From assembly GCF_037893185.1 (NCBI RefSeq), contig NZ_CP140772.1:3348001-3412000 (forward strand): DNA of 64,000 nucleotides. Reading direction: 5' to 3'. This DNA is from Chitinophaga sp. 180180018-3 (GTDB taxonomy: Bacteria; Bacteroidota; Bacteroidia; Chitinophagales; Chitinophagaceae). The notes beneath the pieces were generated by a model that saw only the letters and a program-made list of their open reading frames with translations, ran no database searches and was not told where the DNA came from. The translations under genes were made by a program, and so were the position numbers. Shown here in pieces: positions 9,295 through 18,914 of the stretch; position 1 is the stretch's first letter, and the number at the start of each line of letters is the position of its first letter.

Positions 9295-9627
9295 CTATGA
9301 ACAGCACTTGGTTACTTTTACCTCCTGATTGAAAAACGCATTAAATTCCTGTTGAATTTCATTCCATACTTTTTCATCAATACAATAGCAAACAGATTTT
9401 CCCTCAATCGTACCCTGAACGATACCAATGTTTTTTAATTCCTTTAGATGTTGTGAAATGGTTGCCTGTGCCAACCCTAATTCCTCAACCAAATCGTTAC
9501 AGATGCAGGCATCTTGATTGATGATATATTGAAGTATGGCAATCCTTGCAGGATGTGCCAAAACCTTAAACTGAGAAGCCAACTTATTCTGTTGGTCTGT
9601 AAATATTTCTGATTTAGTAAGTCCCAT
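9295..9627 (-). CDS. arsR: ArsR-family metalloregulator
   Basis: A 110-residue winged-helix repressor, first gene of the arsenic operon. The recognition region is LAQATISQHLKELKNIGIV. Candidate metal ligands are Cys41 and Cys43 (DACICNDL, the CxC arrangement of As(III) sensors) and Cys108-Cys109 at the C-terminus. Such proteins leave their operator when As(III) binds. The near-palindrome at 9643-9658 overlaps the predicted -7 box just upstream, consistent with autorepression. Confidence 0.93.
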   Translation of the reverse strand: MGLTKSEIFTDQQNKLASQFKVLAHPARIAILQYIINQDACICNDLVEELGLAQATISQHLKELKNIGIVQGTIEGKSVCYCIDEKVWNEIQQEFNAFFNQEVKVTKCCS

Positions 9628-9642
9628 AGTTTACATTTTTAC

Positions 9643-9677
9643 ATCGCAATATTACGATAATAAATTTTAAGCACAAA
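9643..9677 (-). promoter_or_regulatory. arsR promoter with overlapping ArsR operator
   Basis: Read on the minus strand: TTTG (9674-9677), 19 nt, then TAATATTG (9647-9654), seven of eight matches to the Bacteroidota -7 consensus TAnnTTTG. The near-perfect palindrome ATCGCAATATTACGAT (9643-9658, one asymmetric base) covers the -7 box, so bound repressor would block initiation. Confidence 0.75.
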
Positions 9678-9748
9678 ATAGTTTGTGAAAATTTATGTTC
9701 CAATACCAATTCTTTACAAATCTTCATTTCGATTTTCAGCTACAAATA

Positions 9749-9819
9749 GTAAAACACTGCCTTTCAAAGCCAAACCCTGCCACTTCTTCAAAGGGGCTTA
9801 TCTACTGCTATAATTTTAG
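9749..9819 (+). promoter_or_regulatory. Phased double motif and possible promoter upstream of DUF1896-like gene
   Basis: GTAAAACACTGCC at 9749-9761 and GCCAAACCCTGCC at 9769-9781 begin exactly 20 bp apart. TATAATTTTAG follows at 9809-9819 and recurs downstream of the traA copy of the motif. The gene starts at 9853. Confidence 0.65.
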
Positions 9820-9852
9820 GCTTCAAGCAAAATTCTAAACAAAAATTATAGT

Positions 9853-10290
9853 ATGGATACACAGCAAAAAGACCTATCGTATTTCAGGTTACGATTACAA
9901 GAATTATTAAACACCAGCTTCCCCGAAAAAGCAAATGACCAAAAATTTATTGAGCAACGTTCTTCGTGGGCTACCAATGCCTACGAGGGGGCTTTTAGTT
10001 CGGGAAACGCTATTGAGCAATGCAACGAAATAGCCAATTACATACTTTTTGAGGGCTTGCATTTCTCCAAATTCGATACCGTGTTTCAGGTGGTATGCAA
10101 TGAGTTTGATACCATAATGGCAGACGAGGAACTGCGACCGTTCGCCCTTAAAATGTTTTCTGTTTGCGAGCCTGTTTTCTCCGGCTATGAACTGACCTAT
10201 GATTTCGCATACGGTTTTGAGTTTGACCTGCTCTATACCGAAATAACCGGAACCATCGCAATATGGATAGAGGAAAATGGGCTTCAGTAA
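9853..10290 (+). CDS. DUF1896-like protein
   Basis: An acidic 145-residue protein of the DUF1896 type, regularly found immediately before the large methylase-helicase gene on Bacteroidota ICEs. Recognisable features are an N-terminal helix ([20 protein letters not shown]), [17 protein letters not shown] and a helical C-terminus. The stop overlaps the start of the next gene by 14 nt, indicating tight coupling and probably a shared function such as partner or antirestriction factor. No catalytic motif is seen. Confidence 0.75.
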   Translation: MDTQQKDLSYFRLRLQELLNTSFPEKANDQKFIEQRSSWATNAYEGAFSSGNAIEQCNEIANYILFEGLHFSKFDTVFQVVCNEFDTIMADEELRPFALKMFSVCEPVFSGYELTYDFAYGFEFDLLYTEITGTIAIWIEENGLQ

Positions 10291-13200
10291 AAAGCAACAT
10301 CTCCAACAGAACATTGATGCCCTGCGAATTGCTTTTAAACTGGAAAAGGAGAAACGACAAGCCACCGTAGGCGAAAGACTGCTAATGATGCAATACAGCG
10401 GATTTGGCGGTCTTAAATTCGTGTTGAACCCCATAGCGAACGAAATAGACATCAATAATTGGAGAAAAACAGAACACGACCTTTTCCCGATTACGCAGGA
10501 ACTCCACCAGCTGCTCAAAGAAAATTCAGAAGACGAAAAGCAATACCGCAGGTATGTGGATAGTATGAAAAGCTCTGTTCTGACGGCTTTTTATACACCG
10601 CCACAGGTCATAGATGCGATTTCCGCAACTTTGCGTGAAAGCGGTCTGAACATTGATAAATTCCTCGAACCCTCCGCAGGTATCGGGTCTTTCATACAAT
10701 CCTTTTCAGAAAATAAAAAAGCCAGTGTTACTGCTTATGAAAAGGATTTGCTCACAGGCAAGATTTTAAAACAGCTTTATCCCGAAAGCATAATCCGTAT
10801 AAGCGGTTTTGAGGAAATCCCCGAAAAGGGACAAAACAGCTTTGATGTAATCGCCAGTAATATACCGTTCGGCGATACTTCCGTCTTTGATTTATCCTAT
10901 TCCCGAAGCAAGGACAGTGCAAAAGTACAGGCAGCCCGAAGCATACACAATTACTTCTTTTTGAAAGGTGCTGATATGCTCCGTGAGGGCGGTTTGCTGG
11001 CTTACATTACTTCACAGGGCATTCTGAATAGTCCGAAGAACGAGCCGATACGCAGGGCGTTGATGCAGGATAATAATTTGGTTTCGGCTGTCCGCTTACC
11101 CAACAACCTGTTTACGGAATATGCAGGAACGGAGGTTGGCAGTGATTTGATTATTCTGCAAAAGAACACAGCAAAACAAAGTCTGACCGAAAGGGAAGAT
11201 CTGTTTTGCCAAAGCAGGCAAACAGAATACAATGCTCCGGGCAATGCACTCTTTCAGGACAGCACAAGAATTGTGCATACCGATAGAAAATTAGATACCG
11301 ACCCTTACGGACAACCTGCACTCATCTATATTCATAAAGACGGCGTTAACGGAATTGCCAAAGACCTCAAACAAATGCTTTCCGAAGATTTTGGAAAACA
11401 TCTGAATTTGAGTTTATATAGAGGCGAACGGAACGATGAGCCTGTAATACAAATTCCAGCTACTCCAAAGGTAACACCTCCAATTGTCGAACCTGTAACC
11501 ATTCAGGCGGAAATACAACCTTTATCAATCAATCGGGAAAGCCCGCAGGAATTAAAACAATTAAGCATTTTCGACCTGTTTGAAAATGCGGACGAACCTG
11601 TAATGGTTGTTGCTCCGCCCAAAAGAACGACACAAGTTAAAAGGCAAAGCACCAATAAAAGAAGAGGTGCAATGGGTCGCCAACCTGACCTGTTCAGTAG
11701 TGCGATACAGCAACCTTATACACCTCCGATTACCAATAGAACTGCCAACGGAAGCCCATCTACCAATGGCAAAAAACAGGAAGCCATCGGCGACCTGTTT
11801 TCGGGTATCAACGGGAATGGCCAAGCTGATAAGCCAGCCGTTCCCGACACCATTCCCGAACCTGCTATGTATAGTGGCAAACTGCATCCGTTCCACCGTA
11901 ACGATAGCCTTGTCGTGGATAATGGTTGGGTCGGTCATCTGCAAGATGTAGATACATCAGACGGTACGGCAGTTTTCCACCCTTTGCAATTACCGACCTT
12001 ACAGAAAGCAAGAGCCGAAGCGTATATCGAGGTGCGTGATATTTACCAACAGCTTTACACTAACGAAGCAGAGCTTCAGACCGAACACAAAGAAGAAAGG
12101 GAAAACCTTAACCGTTTATACGATGCCTTTGTTAAAAGATACGGCAACCTCAACAGTGCCGATAATATCAAGCTCATTAAAACGGATAGTTCCGGTAAGG
12201 AAATTCCTTATTTGGAACGTGTTATTGGGGGTGTTGTACACAAAGCCGATATATTCAGCAGACCTGTTAGTTTTTCTACCATAACCATAGCAACGGATAA
12301 TCCCGAAGAAGCATTAGCGGCTTCACTGAACAAATACGGAAGCGTGGATTTGGACTATATGTCCGAAATCAGCGGTATTACCGATGATGCTTTGAAAGAA
12401 GCCTTACACGGTCGTATTTACTACAATCCTCTGCAAAAGGAATACGAAATATCCGAACGGTGGATTGCAGGTAACGTAGTGGAGAAAGCCGAAGAGGTAC
12501 GAACCTACCTCGAACGCAATCCCGATGACAGCGAAGCCAAAACAAGCCTTACGGTTTTGGAAGAAGCCCGCCCAAGACGAATTGAGTTTGAGGAACTCGA
12601 TTTTAATTTGGGCGAACGCTGGATACCCACAGGCATTTACGCCCGATTTGCTTCACATCTTTTTGATACAGATGTACTCGTTCATTATTCTGAAAGCTCC
12701 GATGACTTTTCCGTAAAGTGTGACCGTAAGAATTTGCATATATGGGAGAAATACGCTGTCAAAGCAGAAAGCCGGACGTTTGACGGGGTTGCCCTGCTCA
12801 AACACGCCCTTGTCAATACTACGCCTGATATTACCAAAAAAATTACGGTTGGCGACCAAGAGGTCAAAGTACGGGATATGGAAGCCATACAAATGGCGAA
12901 TACCAAGATTGACGAAATCCGTACCGCCTTTACCGATTGGCTGCACGCCCAAAACGATGAGTTTAAAAGTAGGCTGACCGACCAATACAACGATACCTTT
13001 AACTGCTTCGTCCGACCTAACTATGACGGAAGCCATCAGGACTTTCCGGGCTTAGACCGTAAGGCATTGGGCATTGAAGACCTGTATTCAAGCCAAAAGG
13101 ACACGGTTTGGATGATTAAGCTAAACGGCGGTGCTATCTGCGACCACGAAGTAGGTGCAGGAAAAACGTTGGTAATGTGTACGGCAGCACAGGAAATGAA

Positions 13201-15688
13201 ACGTTTGGGATTGGCACACAAACCGATGATTATCGGGCTGAAAAGCAATGTTCACGAAATTGCCGAAGCCTACCGCACTGCCTATCCACACGCTAAAATC
13301 CTGTTTCCGGGCAAAGAAGATTTTACGCCCCAAAAACGCCTGCGAATTTTCGGGGATATTAAAAATAACGATTGGGATTGTGTAATCCTCACACACGACC
13401 AATTCGGAATGATACCACAATCGCCCGAAATACAAAAGGAAATACTCGAAATAGAATTGGACAGCGTAGAGCGAAACCTCGATGCACTGGAATCGCAAGG
13501 CAAGGAAGTTACCAGAGGTATGCTTGCCGGAGTAATCAAGCGGAAAGAAAACCTCGAAGTCAAACTCAAAACCCTGCAACACGATATTGAAAATCGCAAA
13601 GATGATGTGGTGGATTTTAAGATGATGGGCATTGACCATTTGTTTGTGGACGAAAGCCACCAATTCAAAAACCTGATGTTCAACACAAGGCATACAAGGG
13701 TTGCCGGATTGGGCAATGTGGACGGCAGCCAAAAGGCATTGAACCTGCTCTTTGCTATCCGTACCATTCAGGAACGCATCAATGCGGATATGGGAGCAAC
13801 TTTCCTTTCGGGAACGACCATAAGCAACTCACTAACGGAACTGTACCTACTTTTTAAGTACCTGCGACCAAGAGCATTGGAAAAACAAGGCATTCACTCT
13901 TTTGATGCGTGGGCTGCTATTTATGCAAGGAAAACGACCGATTATGAATTTTCTGTTGCTAACAACATTGTAGCAAAAGAACGTTTCCGATACTTTATCA
14001 AAGTGCCGGAGCTGGCACAATTCTACTCGGAAATCACAGATTACCGAACGGCAAAAGATATAGGAATTGACCGCCCCAACAAGAACGAGGTTCTTTATAA
14101 CATATCGGCCACACCTGACCAGGAAGCGTTTATCCAAAGTCTGATGCAATTCGCCAAATCGGGAGATGCCACTTTGTTGGGAAGAGCACCTTTATCTCCA
14201 TCGGAAGAAAAAGCAAAGATGCTTATCGCAACGGACTACGCCCGTAAGATGTCGCTCGATATGCGTATGGTAAGCGGTATGTACGAAGACCACCCCGATA
14301 ATAAGGCTTCGCATTGTGCGGCAAACATTGCCAAGTATTACAACCAATACAATGCACAGAAAGGAACGCAATTCGTTTTCTCCGATTTGGGAACCTACAA
14401 GCCGGGCGAATGGAATGTGTACTCCGAAATCAAACGCAAGCTCGTGGAAGACCACGGCATACCTGCACACGAAGTCCGGTTTATACAGGAGGCTAAAAAT
14501 GATAAGCAACGTAAGGAGCTTATCAAAGGTATGAACGAGGGAAAAATCAGGGTGTTGTTCGGTTCTACAAGTATGTTGGGTACAGGTGTGAATGCACAGA
14601 AAAGAGCCGTTGCGGTTCATCATCTGGATACGCCGTGGCGACCGAGTGACCTTGCCCAAAGGGACGGTCGGGCAGTCCGAAAAGGCAATGAGATTGCCAA
14701 GTTCTTTGCCGACAACAAAGTAGATGTGATTATTTATGCCGTAGAAAAATCATTGGATAGCTACAAGTTCAACCTGTTGTATAATAAACAGCTATTTATA
14801 GACCAATTAAAAAATAACAATCTCGGCAAACGGACTATTGACGAGGGCAGTATGGACGAAAAATCGGGAATGAACTTTTCGGAATATGTGGCTATCCTGT
14901 CGGGAAATACAGACCTGTTGGATAAAGCCAAGTTAGAAAAACAGATTGCAGGATTGGAAAGCGAAAAACAGGCGTTTAACCGTTCCAAGTTCAGTGCCAA
15001 ATACAAGCTGCAAGACTTTACGGAATTGCTGGATAGTACGCAATCCCGATTAAACAGAATGAGCCTTGATTGGGGAAACTTACAGCAACGCATACAAAAG
15101 CGTTCGGATGGCACAATTGCAAATCCTGTACAGTTGGACGGTTTACCGCACAATGCGGATATTAAACAAATCGGTGCAAAGCTCAACCAGCTTTCGGACA
15201 AAGCCCGCACCGGAGGTCAGTATGAAGAAATCGGTAGTTTGTACGGATTTACGCTGTTGGTAAAAACCGAAATGTCCGAAAAGGAGGGCGTGGATATACG
15301 GGTAAACCGATTTTTGGTACAAGGCGAGGGCAATATCAAATATACCTACAACAACGGTTTAATCGCTAAAGATGAAAAGCTGGCTGCTGTAAATTTCCTT
15401 AATGCACTGGAGAAATTGCCCAGCTACATCGAGCAGGAACAAAAGAAAATTATAGAAATAAAAAAAGACTTACCTGTTCTCCAGGAAGTTGTCAATGGTA
15501 CTTGGTCTAAGGAAAGCCGGTTGAGCGAACTCAAAACGGAACTGGCTGGCATTGAACGGAAGATACAGTTATCTATTACGCCGGAAACTAAAGAAGAACC
15601 TGCGGAACAAACCGAAAAACAAACTTCCAATATTTCGGAGAATATTGTACGGACTAAAGGTATTCATTTACCTCGTGGGGTATTGTAA
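10277..15688 (+). CDS. Methylase-helicase fusion (N6-adenine MTase + SF2 helicase)
   Basis: A very large 1803-residue protein. The N-terminal methyltransferase has a SAM loop ([11 protein letters not shown], about residue 130) and an NPPY-like motif (ASNIPFGD, about 195). A variable middle follows. The SF2 helicase has a Walker A-like HEVGAGKT (about 957), Walker B box VDESH (about 1125) and motif [13 protein letters not shown] (about 1460), then a coiled-coil C-terminus. The architecture resembles phage P1 DarB and related mobile-element proteins thought to protect entering DNA from restriction. That role is inference; a solitary modification or replication role is possible. Confidence 0.88.
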   Translation: MGFSKKQHLQQNIDALRIAFKLEKEKRQATVGERLLMMQYSGFGGLKFVLNPIANEIDINNWRKTEHDLFPITQELHQLLKENSEDEKQYRRYVDSMKSSVLTAFYTPPQVIDAISATLRESGLNIDKFLEPSAGIGSFIQSFSENKKASVTAYEKDLLTGKILKQLYPESIIRISGFEEIPEKGQNSFDVIASNIPFGDTSVFDLSYSRSKDSAKVQAARSIHNYFFLKGADMLREGGLLAYITSQGILNSPKNEPIRRALMQDNNLVSAVRLPNNLFTEYAGTEVGSDLIILQKNTAKQSLTEREDLFCQSRQTEYNAPGNALFQDSTRIVHTDRKLDTDPYGQPALIYIHKDGVNGIAKDLKQMLSEDFGKHLNLSLYRGERNDEPVIQIPATPKVTPPIVEPVTIQAEIQPLSINRESPQELKQLSIFDLFENADEPVMVVAPPKRTTQVKRQSTNKRRGAMGRQPDLFSSAIQQPYTPPITNRTANGSPSTNGKKQEAIGDLFSGINGNGQADKPAVPDTIPEPAMYSGKLHPFHRNDSLVVDNGWVGHLQDVDTSDGTAVFHPLQLPTLQKARAEAYIEVRDIYQQLYTNEAELQTEHKEERENLNRLYDAFVKRYGNLNSADNIKLIKTDSSGKEIPYLERVIGGVVHKADIFSRPVSFSTITIATDNPEEALAASLNKYGSVDLDYMSEISGITDDALKEALHGRIYYNPLQKEYEISERWIAGNVVEKAEEVRTYLERNPDDSEAKTSLTVLEEARPRRIEFEELDFNLGERWIPTGIYARFASHLFDTDVLVHYSESSDDFSVKCDRKNLHIWEKYAVKAESRTFDGVALLKHALVNTTPDITKKITVGDQEVKVRDMEAIQMANTKIDEIRTAFTDWLHAQNDEFKSRLTDQYNDTFNCFVRPNYDGSHQDFPGLDRKALGIEDLYSSQKDTVWMIKLNGGAICDHEVGAGKTLVMCTAAQEMKRLGLAHKPMIIGLKSNVHEIAEAYRTAYPHAKILFPGKEDFTPQKRLRIFGDIKNNDWDCVILTHDQFGMIPQSPEIQKEILEIELDSVERNLDALESQGKEVTRGMLAGVIKRKENLEVKLKTLQHDIENRKDDVVDFKMMGIDHLFVDESHQFKNLMFNTRHTRVAGLGNVDGSQKALNLLFAIRTIQERINADMGATFLSGTTISNSLTELYLLFKYLRPRALEKQGIHSFDAWAAIYARKTTDYEFSVANNIVAKERFRYFIKVPELAQFYSEITDYRTAKDIGIDRPNKNEVLYNISATPDQEAFIQSLMQFAKSGDATLLGRAPLSPSEEKAKMLIATDYARKMSLDMRMVSGMYEDHPDNKASHCAANIAKYYNQYNAQKGTQFVFSDLGTYKPGEWNVYSEIKRKLVEDHGIPAHEVRFIQEAKNDKQRKELIKGMNEGKIRVLFGSTSMLGTGVNAQKRAVAVHHLDTPWRPSDLAQRDGRAVRKGNEIAKFFADNKVDVIIYAVEKSLDSYKFNLLYNKQLFIDQLKNNNLGKRTIDEGSMDEKSGMNFSEYVAILSGNTDLLDKAKLEKQIAGLESEKQAFNRSKFSAKYKLQDFTELLDSTQSRLNRMSLDWGNLQQRIQKRSDGTIANPVQLDGLPHNADIKQIGAKLNQLSDKARTGGQYEEIGSLYGFTLLVKTEMSEKEGVDIRVNRFLVQGEGNIKYTYNNGLIAKDEKLAAVNFLNALEKLPSYIEQEQKKIIEIKKDLPVLQEVVNGTWSKESRLSELKTELAGIERKIQLSITPETKEEPAEQTEKQTSNISENIVRTKGIHLPRGVL

Positions 15689-15694
15689 GAATAC

Positions 15695-16516
15695 TTATTG
15701 TATTTCGTCCTCTTCGTCCATTTTTTTAAGCAGGCTTTCTTTAAGGCTGTCAAGGAATTTGGTGCGGTTTATTTTTCGGGATTTAAGTTCCATAAACGTA
15801 TGATAAAAGTCGCCTAAACTGATATTGAATGTGCTTTCAAATGTTTTGGCGATGGCTATTATATCTGCATTGCCAAATGCACCCTGCGAATGGAGTGAGT
15901 AAATTAACTCGGTTAATGCTGTTTTGCTTTCTATCCAATTTAAAGTAAAACTGTTAGACGGTTTCTTCTGATTGTTATTGTTTAGTTGGTCTTCGATATA
16001 AACTTGTATGAGGTCGTTGGCGATAATCTTTGCCGCTTTATAATCGTGGGAAGTAGAAAATCGATGGTCGGTTTCAAAAAACACAGTATCCAAGCTCAAT
16101 TTTATATCGTGTTTGCCCCGTACAAATAGCTTATCATCAATAAATGAGTTATTCGTCCGGTAATATTTATAAAATTCAAGGTTGTTGTCAAAATACCTTT
16201 TAAGCTTTTTCAATTCTTCGTTTAGATATTTCCTGTTCGGTTTTGTACCGTATGGCTTCTTTGTTTCGATTTTATAAATAGCATTATAATAAATTAGTTT
16301 TGAAACGATAGCAGGTTTCTGATATTTGAAAAAATGTATTTCCTCATCAATATTTTTAAACCCTCTATTTAAAACATATTCCTTTATTTTAGACAAGCTT
16401 TTAAGGATGATATCTATAATCGCTTCTATCCGTTCAATAGAATAATCGGCTTCAATCTCTAATTCGTTGATTGATGTTTCCAGTTTCTTTATCGTTTCAT
16501 TGTAATATTTATCCAT
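15695..16516 (-). CDS. RteC-domain regulator (second copy)
   Basis: A 273-residue RteC-type protein, a divergent paralogue of the one at 111-956 with shared blocks around SKLIYYNAIYKIET, FYKYYRTN and ELIYSLHSQGAFGN. It converges with the methylase-helicase gene, their stops being 6 nt apart. Two RteC proteins in one ICE suggest either separate targets or two merged regulatory modules. Confidence 0.78.
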   Translation of the reverse strand: MDKYYNETIKKLETSINELEIEADYSIERIEAIIDIILKSLSKIKEYVLNRGFKNIDEEIHFFKYQKPAIVSKLIYYNAIYKIETKKPYGTKPNRKYLNEELKKLKRYFDNNLEFYKYYRTNNSFIDDKLFVRGKHDIKLSLDTVFFETDHRFSTSHDYKAAKIIANDLIQVYIEDQLNNNNQKKPSNSFTLNWIESKTALTELIYSLHSQGAFGNADIIAIAKTFESTFNISLGDFYHTFMELKSRKINRTKFLDSLKESLLKKMDEEDEIQ

Positions 16517-16720
16517 TCAGTTTACTTCTTGATGTTTGAGTTATAAATGGAGAAGCCTAAATTTGTTATTATATTTAGGCATCATCCAGTTTATAGAAAT
16601 AGAGAATGTTCAAGCATTTACTAATATCATACAAAGCATTCACGAACTGCACTTTTGGAATTACGATTACTCCAGTAAATTGTATTCTTGCTTTAAGTTG
16701 ATATTGTTTCACTATAGTTT

Positions 16721-17053
16721 CTATTGAAAACAACCCACACATTTTACGCTGTCAGGGATAATGAGCATACGTTTATAAGGAATGGGGTGATGGCATTTAA
16801 TACAGATACCAAAGCTCTCATCATTGATTTTTTGTAAAGCATTTTTTAATCTTATCAATTTGCTTTCAGCTTCACGTAAACTGGCTTCCAACACACTTTT
16901 ATTGTTAATGGCATCCATTCTACTAATTCTTCCAATAGCAACATCGGGGGCTACAGGTTTGGTCATTTCCTTGTAGTCCGCAATGTCTTTTTTAGTTTTG
17001 GCTATTTTTTGCTCGATTGCAGTTTGCAATTCTGCTTTTTCTTCCTGTGTCAT
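16721..17053 (-). CDS. TraR/DksA-type C4 zinc-finger protein
   Basis: A 110-residue protein with an N-terminal coiled coil (EEKAELQTAIEQKIAKTKKD), a second helix and a C-terminal four-cysteine zinc finger (CIKCHHPIPYKR...CVGC), the arrangement of DksA/TraR proteins that bind the RNA polymerase secondary channel. The acidic coiled-coil tip typical of DksA is not obvious, so it may be a general stress protein of this fold. It starts 6 nt after the SulP stop, so the two are probably cotranscribed. Confidence 0.82.
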   Translation of the reverse strand: MTQEEKAELQTAIEQKIAKTKKDIADYKEMTKPVAPDVAIGRISRMDAINNKSVLEASLREAESKLIRLKNALQKINDESFGICIKCHHPIPYKRMLIIPDSVKCVGCFQ

Positions 17054-17059
17054 AAGAAA

Positions 17060-18586
17060 TTATTTATCCAACATCACTTTGTAAGTGGGGTCTTCAATAA
17101 TATTTATTTCGATAACACTTTCAGCATTTTTCAATAATTGTCTACAGTCCTGACTTAAATGACGCAAATGGATTTTTTTGTTTTGTTTAGCGTAGCGATG
17201 TGTCAGTACATTAAGTGCTTCAATAGCAGACATATCCACCACTTTACTTTCTTTGAAATCAATAATGACTTCTTCGGGGTCATTAAGGATATCGAATTTT
17301 TCAGTAAAGGCTGTTGTAGAACCAAAGAAAAGCGGTCCGAAAATTTCATAATGCTTTATTCCTGTTTCGTCAACATATTTTCTGGCACGAATACGTTTTG
17401 CACTTTCCCAAGCAAACACTAATGCGGAAATGATAACACCGATTAATACGGCTAATGCGAGATTATGTAAAACAACCGTAATCAGAGCGACCAGCATACC
17501 AACGAAAATATCGTGTCGTGGCATTTTATTGATGATGCGAATACTTGCCCATTCAAACGTACCGATAGCTACCATTATCATCAAACCTGTAAGAGCTGCC
17601 ATAGGCACTTTTTCTATCAGACCACTGCCAAACATAATAAAAATTAACAAAGCCACAGAAGCGATAATTCCTGACAACCGTGCCCTTGCACCACTGGAAA
17701 TATTGATTAAACTCTGACCAAGCATAGCACAACCGCCCATTCCTGAAAAGAAACCAGATAAAATATTAGCGGTTCCTTGTGCCACAGCTTCTCTATTACT
17801 ATAGCCTCTTGTTTCAGTAATTTCATCTATGATATTTAACGTAAGCAAACTTTCAATCAGTCCCACACCCGCAACTATTGCGGCATAAGGAAAAATGATT
17901 TGAAGTGTTTCTAAATTAAAAGGAATAGAAGGAATATGAAACGGGGGAAAACCACCTTTTATTGACGCAATATCGCCAACGGTTTTAGTGTCTAATTTAA
18001 GAAAATACACCAGTCCAAATACAACCAAAATAGCAGTTAGAGATGCCGGAATAGCTTTGGTTAATTTTGGCAAACCCCAGATGATAAGCATTGTTAGAGC
18101 TACTAAGCCCAAAAGGATATACATATTCGAACCAGTAAGCCAATTGCCGGAAGCGTCTTTAAACTGGTCGAGCTGCGACATAAAAATGATAATCGCTAAA
18201 CCGTTCACAAAACCAAAAATAACAGGATGTGGCACTAATCGAATGAGCTTTCCTAATTTTAGAAATCCCGCTAACATCTGAATAAGACCAGCAAGGATAA
18301 CGGTGGCAAAGACGTACTCTACACCGTGGGTTTTTGCTAAAGCCACGATGACAACTGCGATTGCACCTGTTGCTCCTGAAATCATTCCGGGACGACCGCC
18401 TAATATAGAAGTAACCAGCCCCATCATAAAGGCGGCATATAAACCAACTAATGGAGAAAGTCCTGCAATTAAAGCAAATGCTACCGCTTCAGGAACCAAT
18501 GCCAAGGCTACGGTAATACCTGATAACACTTCTGTTTTGTAATCTACCTTTTGTTTGAAATCAAACAAATTAATGATTTTTTGCAT
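17060..18586 (-). CDS. SulP-family anion transporter with STAS domain
   Basis: Inner-membrane transporter of about 508 residues from ATG 18586. An in-frame start 75 nt further upstream would lie in the structured leader and is disfavoured. Features are the SulP core (ALALVPEAVAFALIAGLSPLVG; FFSGMGGCAMLGQSLIN) with about 12 membrane segments and a C-terminal STAS domain (VIIDFKESKVVDMSAIEAL). Members move sulfate, bicarbonate or other anions; the substrate cannot be told from sequence. It is paired with a DksA-type gene, an unusual ICE cargo. Confidence 0.9.
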   Translation of the reverse strand: MQKIINLFDFKQKVDYKTEVLSGITVALALVPEAVAFALIAGLSPLVGLYAAFMMGLVTSILGGRPGMISGATGAIAVVIVALAKTHGVEYVFATVILAGLIQMLAGFLKLGKLIRLVPHPVIFGFVNGLAIIIFMSQLDQFKDASGNWLTGSNMYILLGLVALTMLIIWGLPKLTKAIPASLTAILVVFGLVYFLKLDTKTVGDIASIKGGFPPFHIPSIPFNLETLQIIFPYAAIVAGVGLIESLLTLNIIDEITETRGYSNREAVAQGTANILSGFFSGMGGCAMLGQSLINISSGARARLSGIIASVALLIFIMFGSGLIEKVPMAALTGLMIMVAIGTFEWASIRIINKMPRHDIFVGMLVALITVVLHNLALAVLIGVIISALVFAWESAKRIRARKYVDETGIKHYEIFGPLFFGSTTAFTEKFDILNDPEEVIIDFKESKVVDMSAIEALNVLTHRYAKQNKKIHLRHLSQDCRQLLKNAESVIEINIIEDPTYKVMLDK

Positions 18587-18758
18587 AATATATATAGAAT
18601 TAAAATTGTTGAAAAGGCAATGAGCCGAAAGTGAAACTTTCGGATGCGACAAAGCGACCAATAAATTAAATTGGGAAAAAGAACTGCTAACCGCCTATCA
18701 AGGCGGAGTAACTTGAGAAGATATTTGTGTTGTTCTTTTCATTAAGTTTGCAAAACTA
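18587..18758 (-). promoter_or_regulatory. Structured leader and promoter of sulP-dksA
   Basis: On the minus strand TAGTTTTG (18751-18758) is a perfect TAnnTTTG -7 box, with ATTG 20 nt upstream. The implied leader of about 155 nt contains two clean hairpins: CCGCCT/AGGCGG (18691-18706, 4-nt loop) and CCGAAAGT/ACTTTCGG (18625-18643, 3-nt loop). No known riboswitch class was recognised. The rest of the gap to 18914 shows nothing further. Confidence 0.45.
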
Positions 18759-18914
18759 CGGTTATTTTTTTACATCTACAATAACTATAAATGCTCTTTA
18801 TCTAACCCTTTCTTCAAAAAAAAACGTAACCGTACTATTTTCTTTTCTTTCTGATAAATTAAAATTCAATCAGAATCCGAAAGAGAATACTTACGAAACA
18901 GCTCTTTTTTCATA

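Noticed and set aside
10277..15688. BREX or DISARM methylase/helicase
   Set aside because: None of the companion genes of those systems (pglZ, brxC, drmA/B) is present, and both activities are on one polypeptide.
16536..16727. Small plus-strand open reading frame between rteC copy 2 and the dksA-type gene
   Set aside because: Low-complexity hydrophobic translation, no promoter or family, and it opposes two real genes; probably chance.
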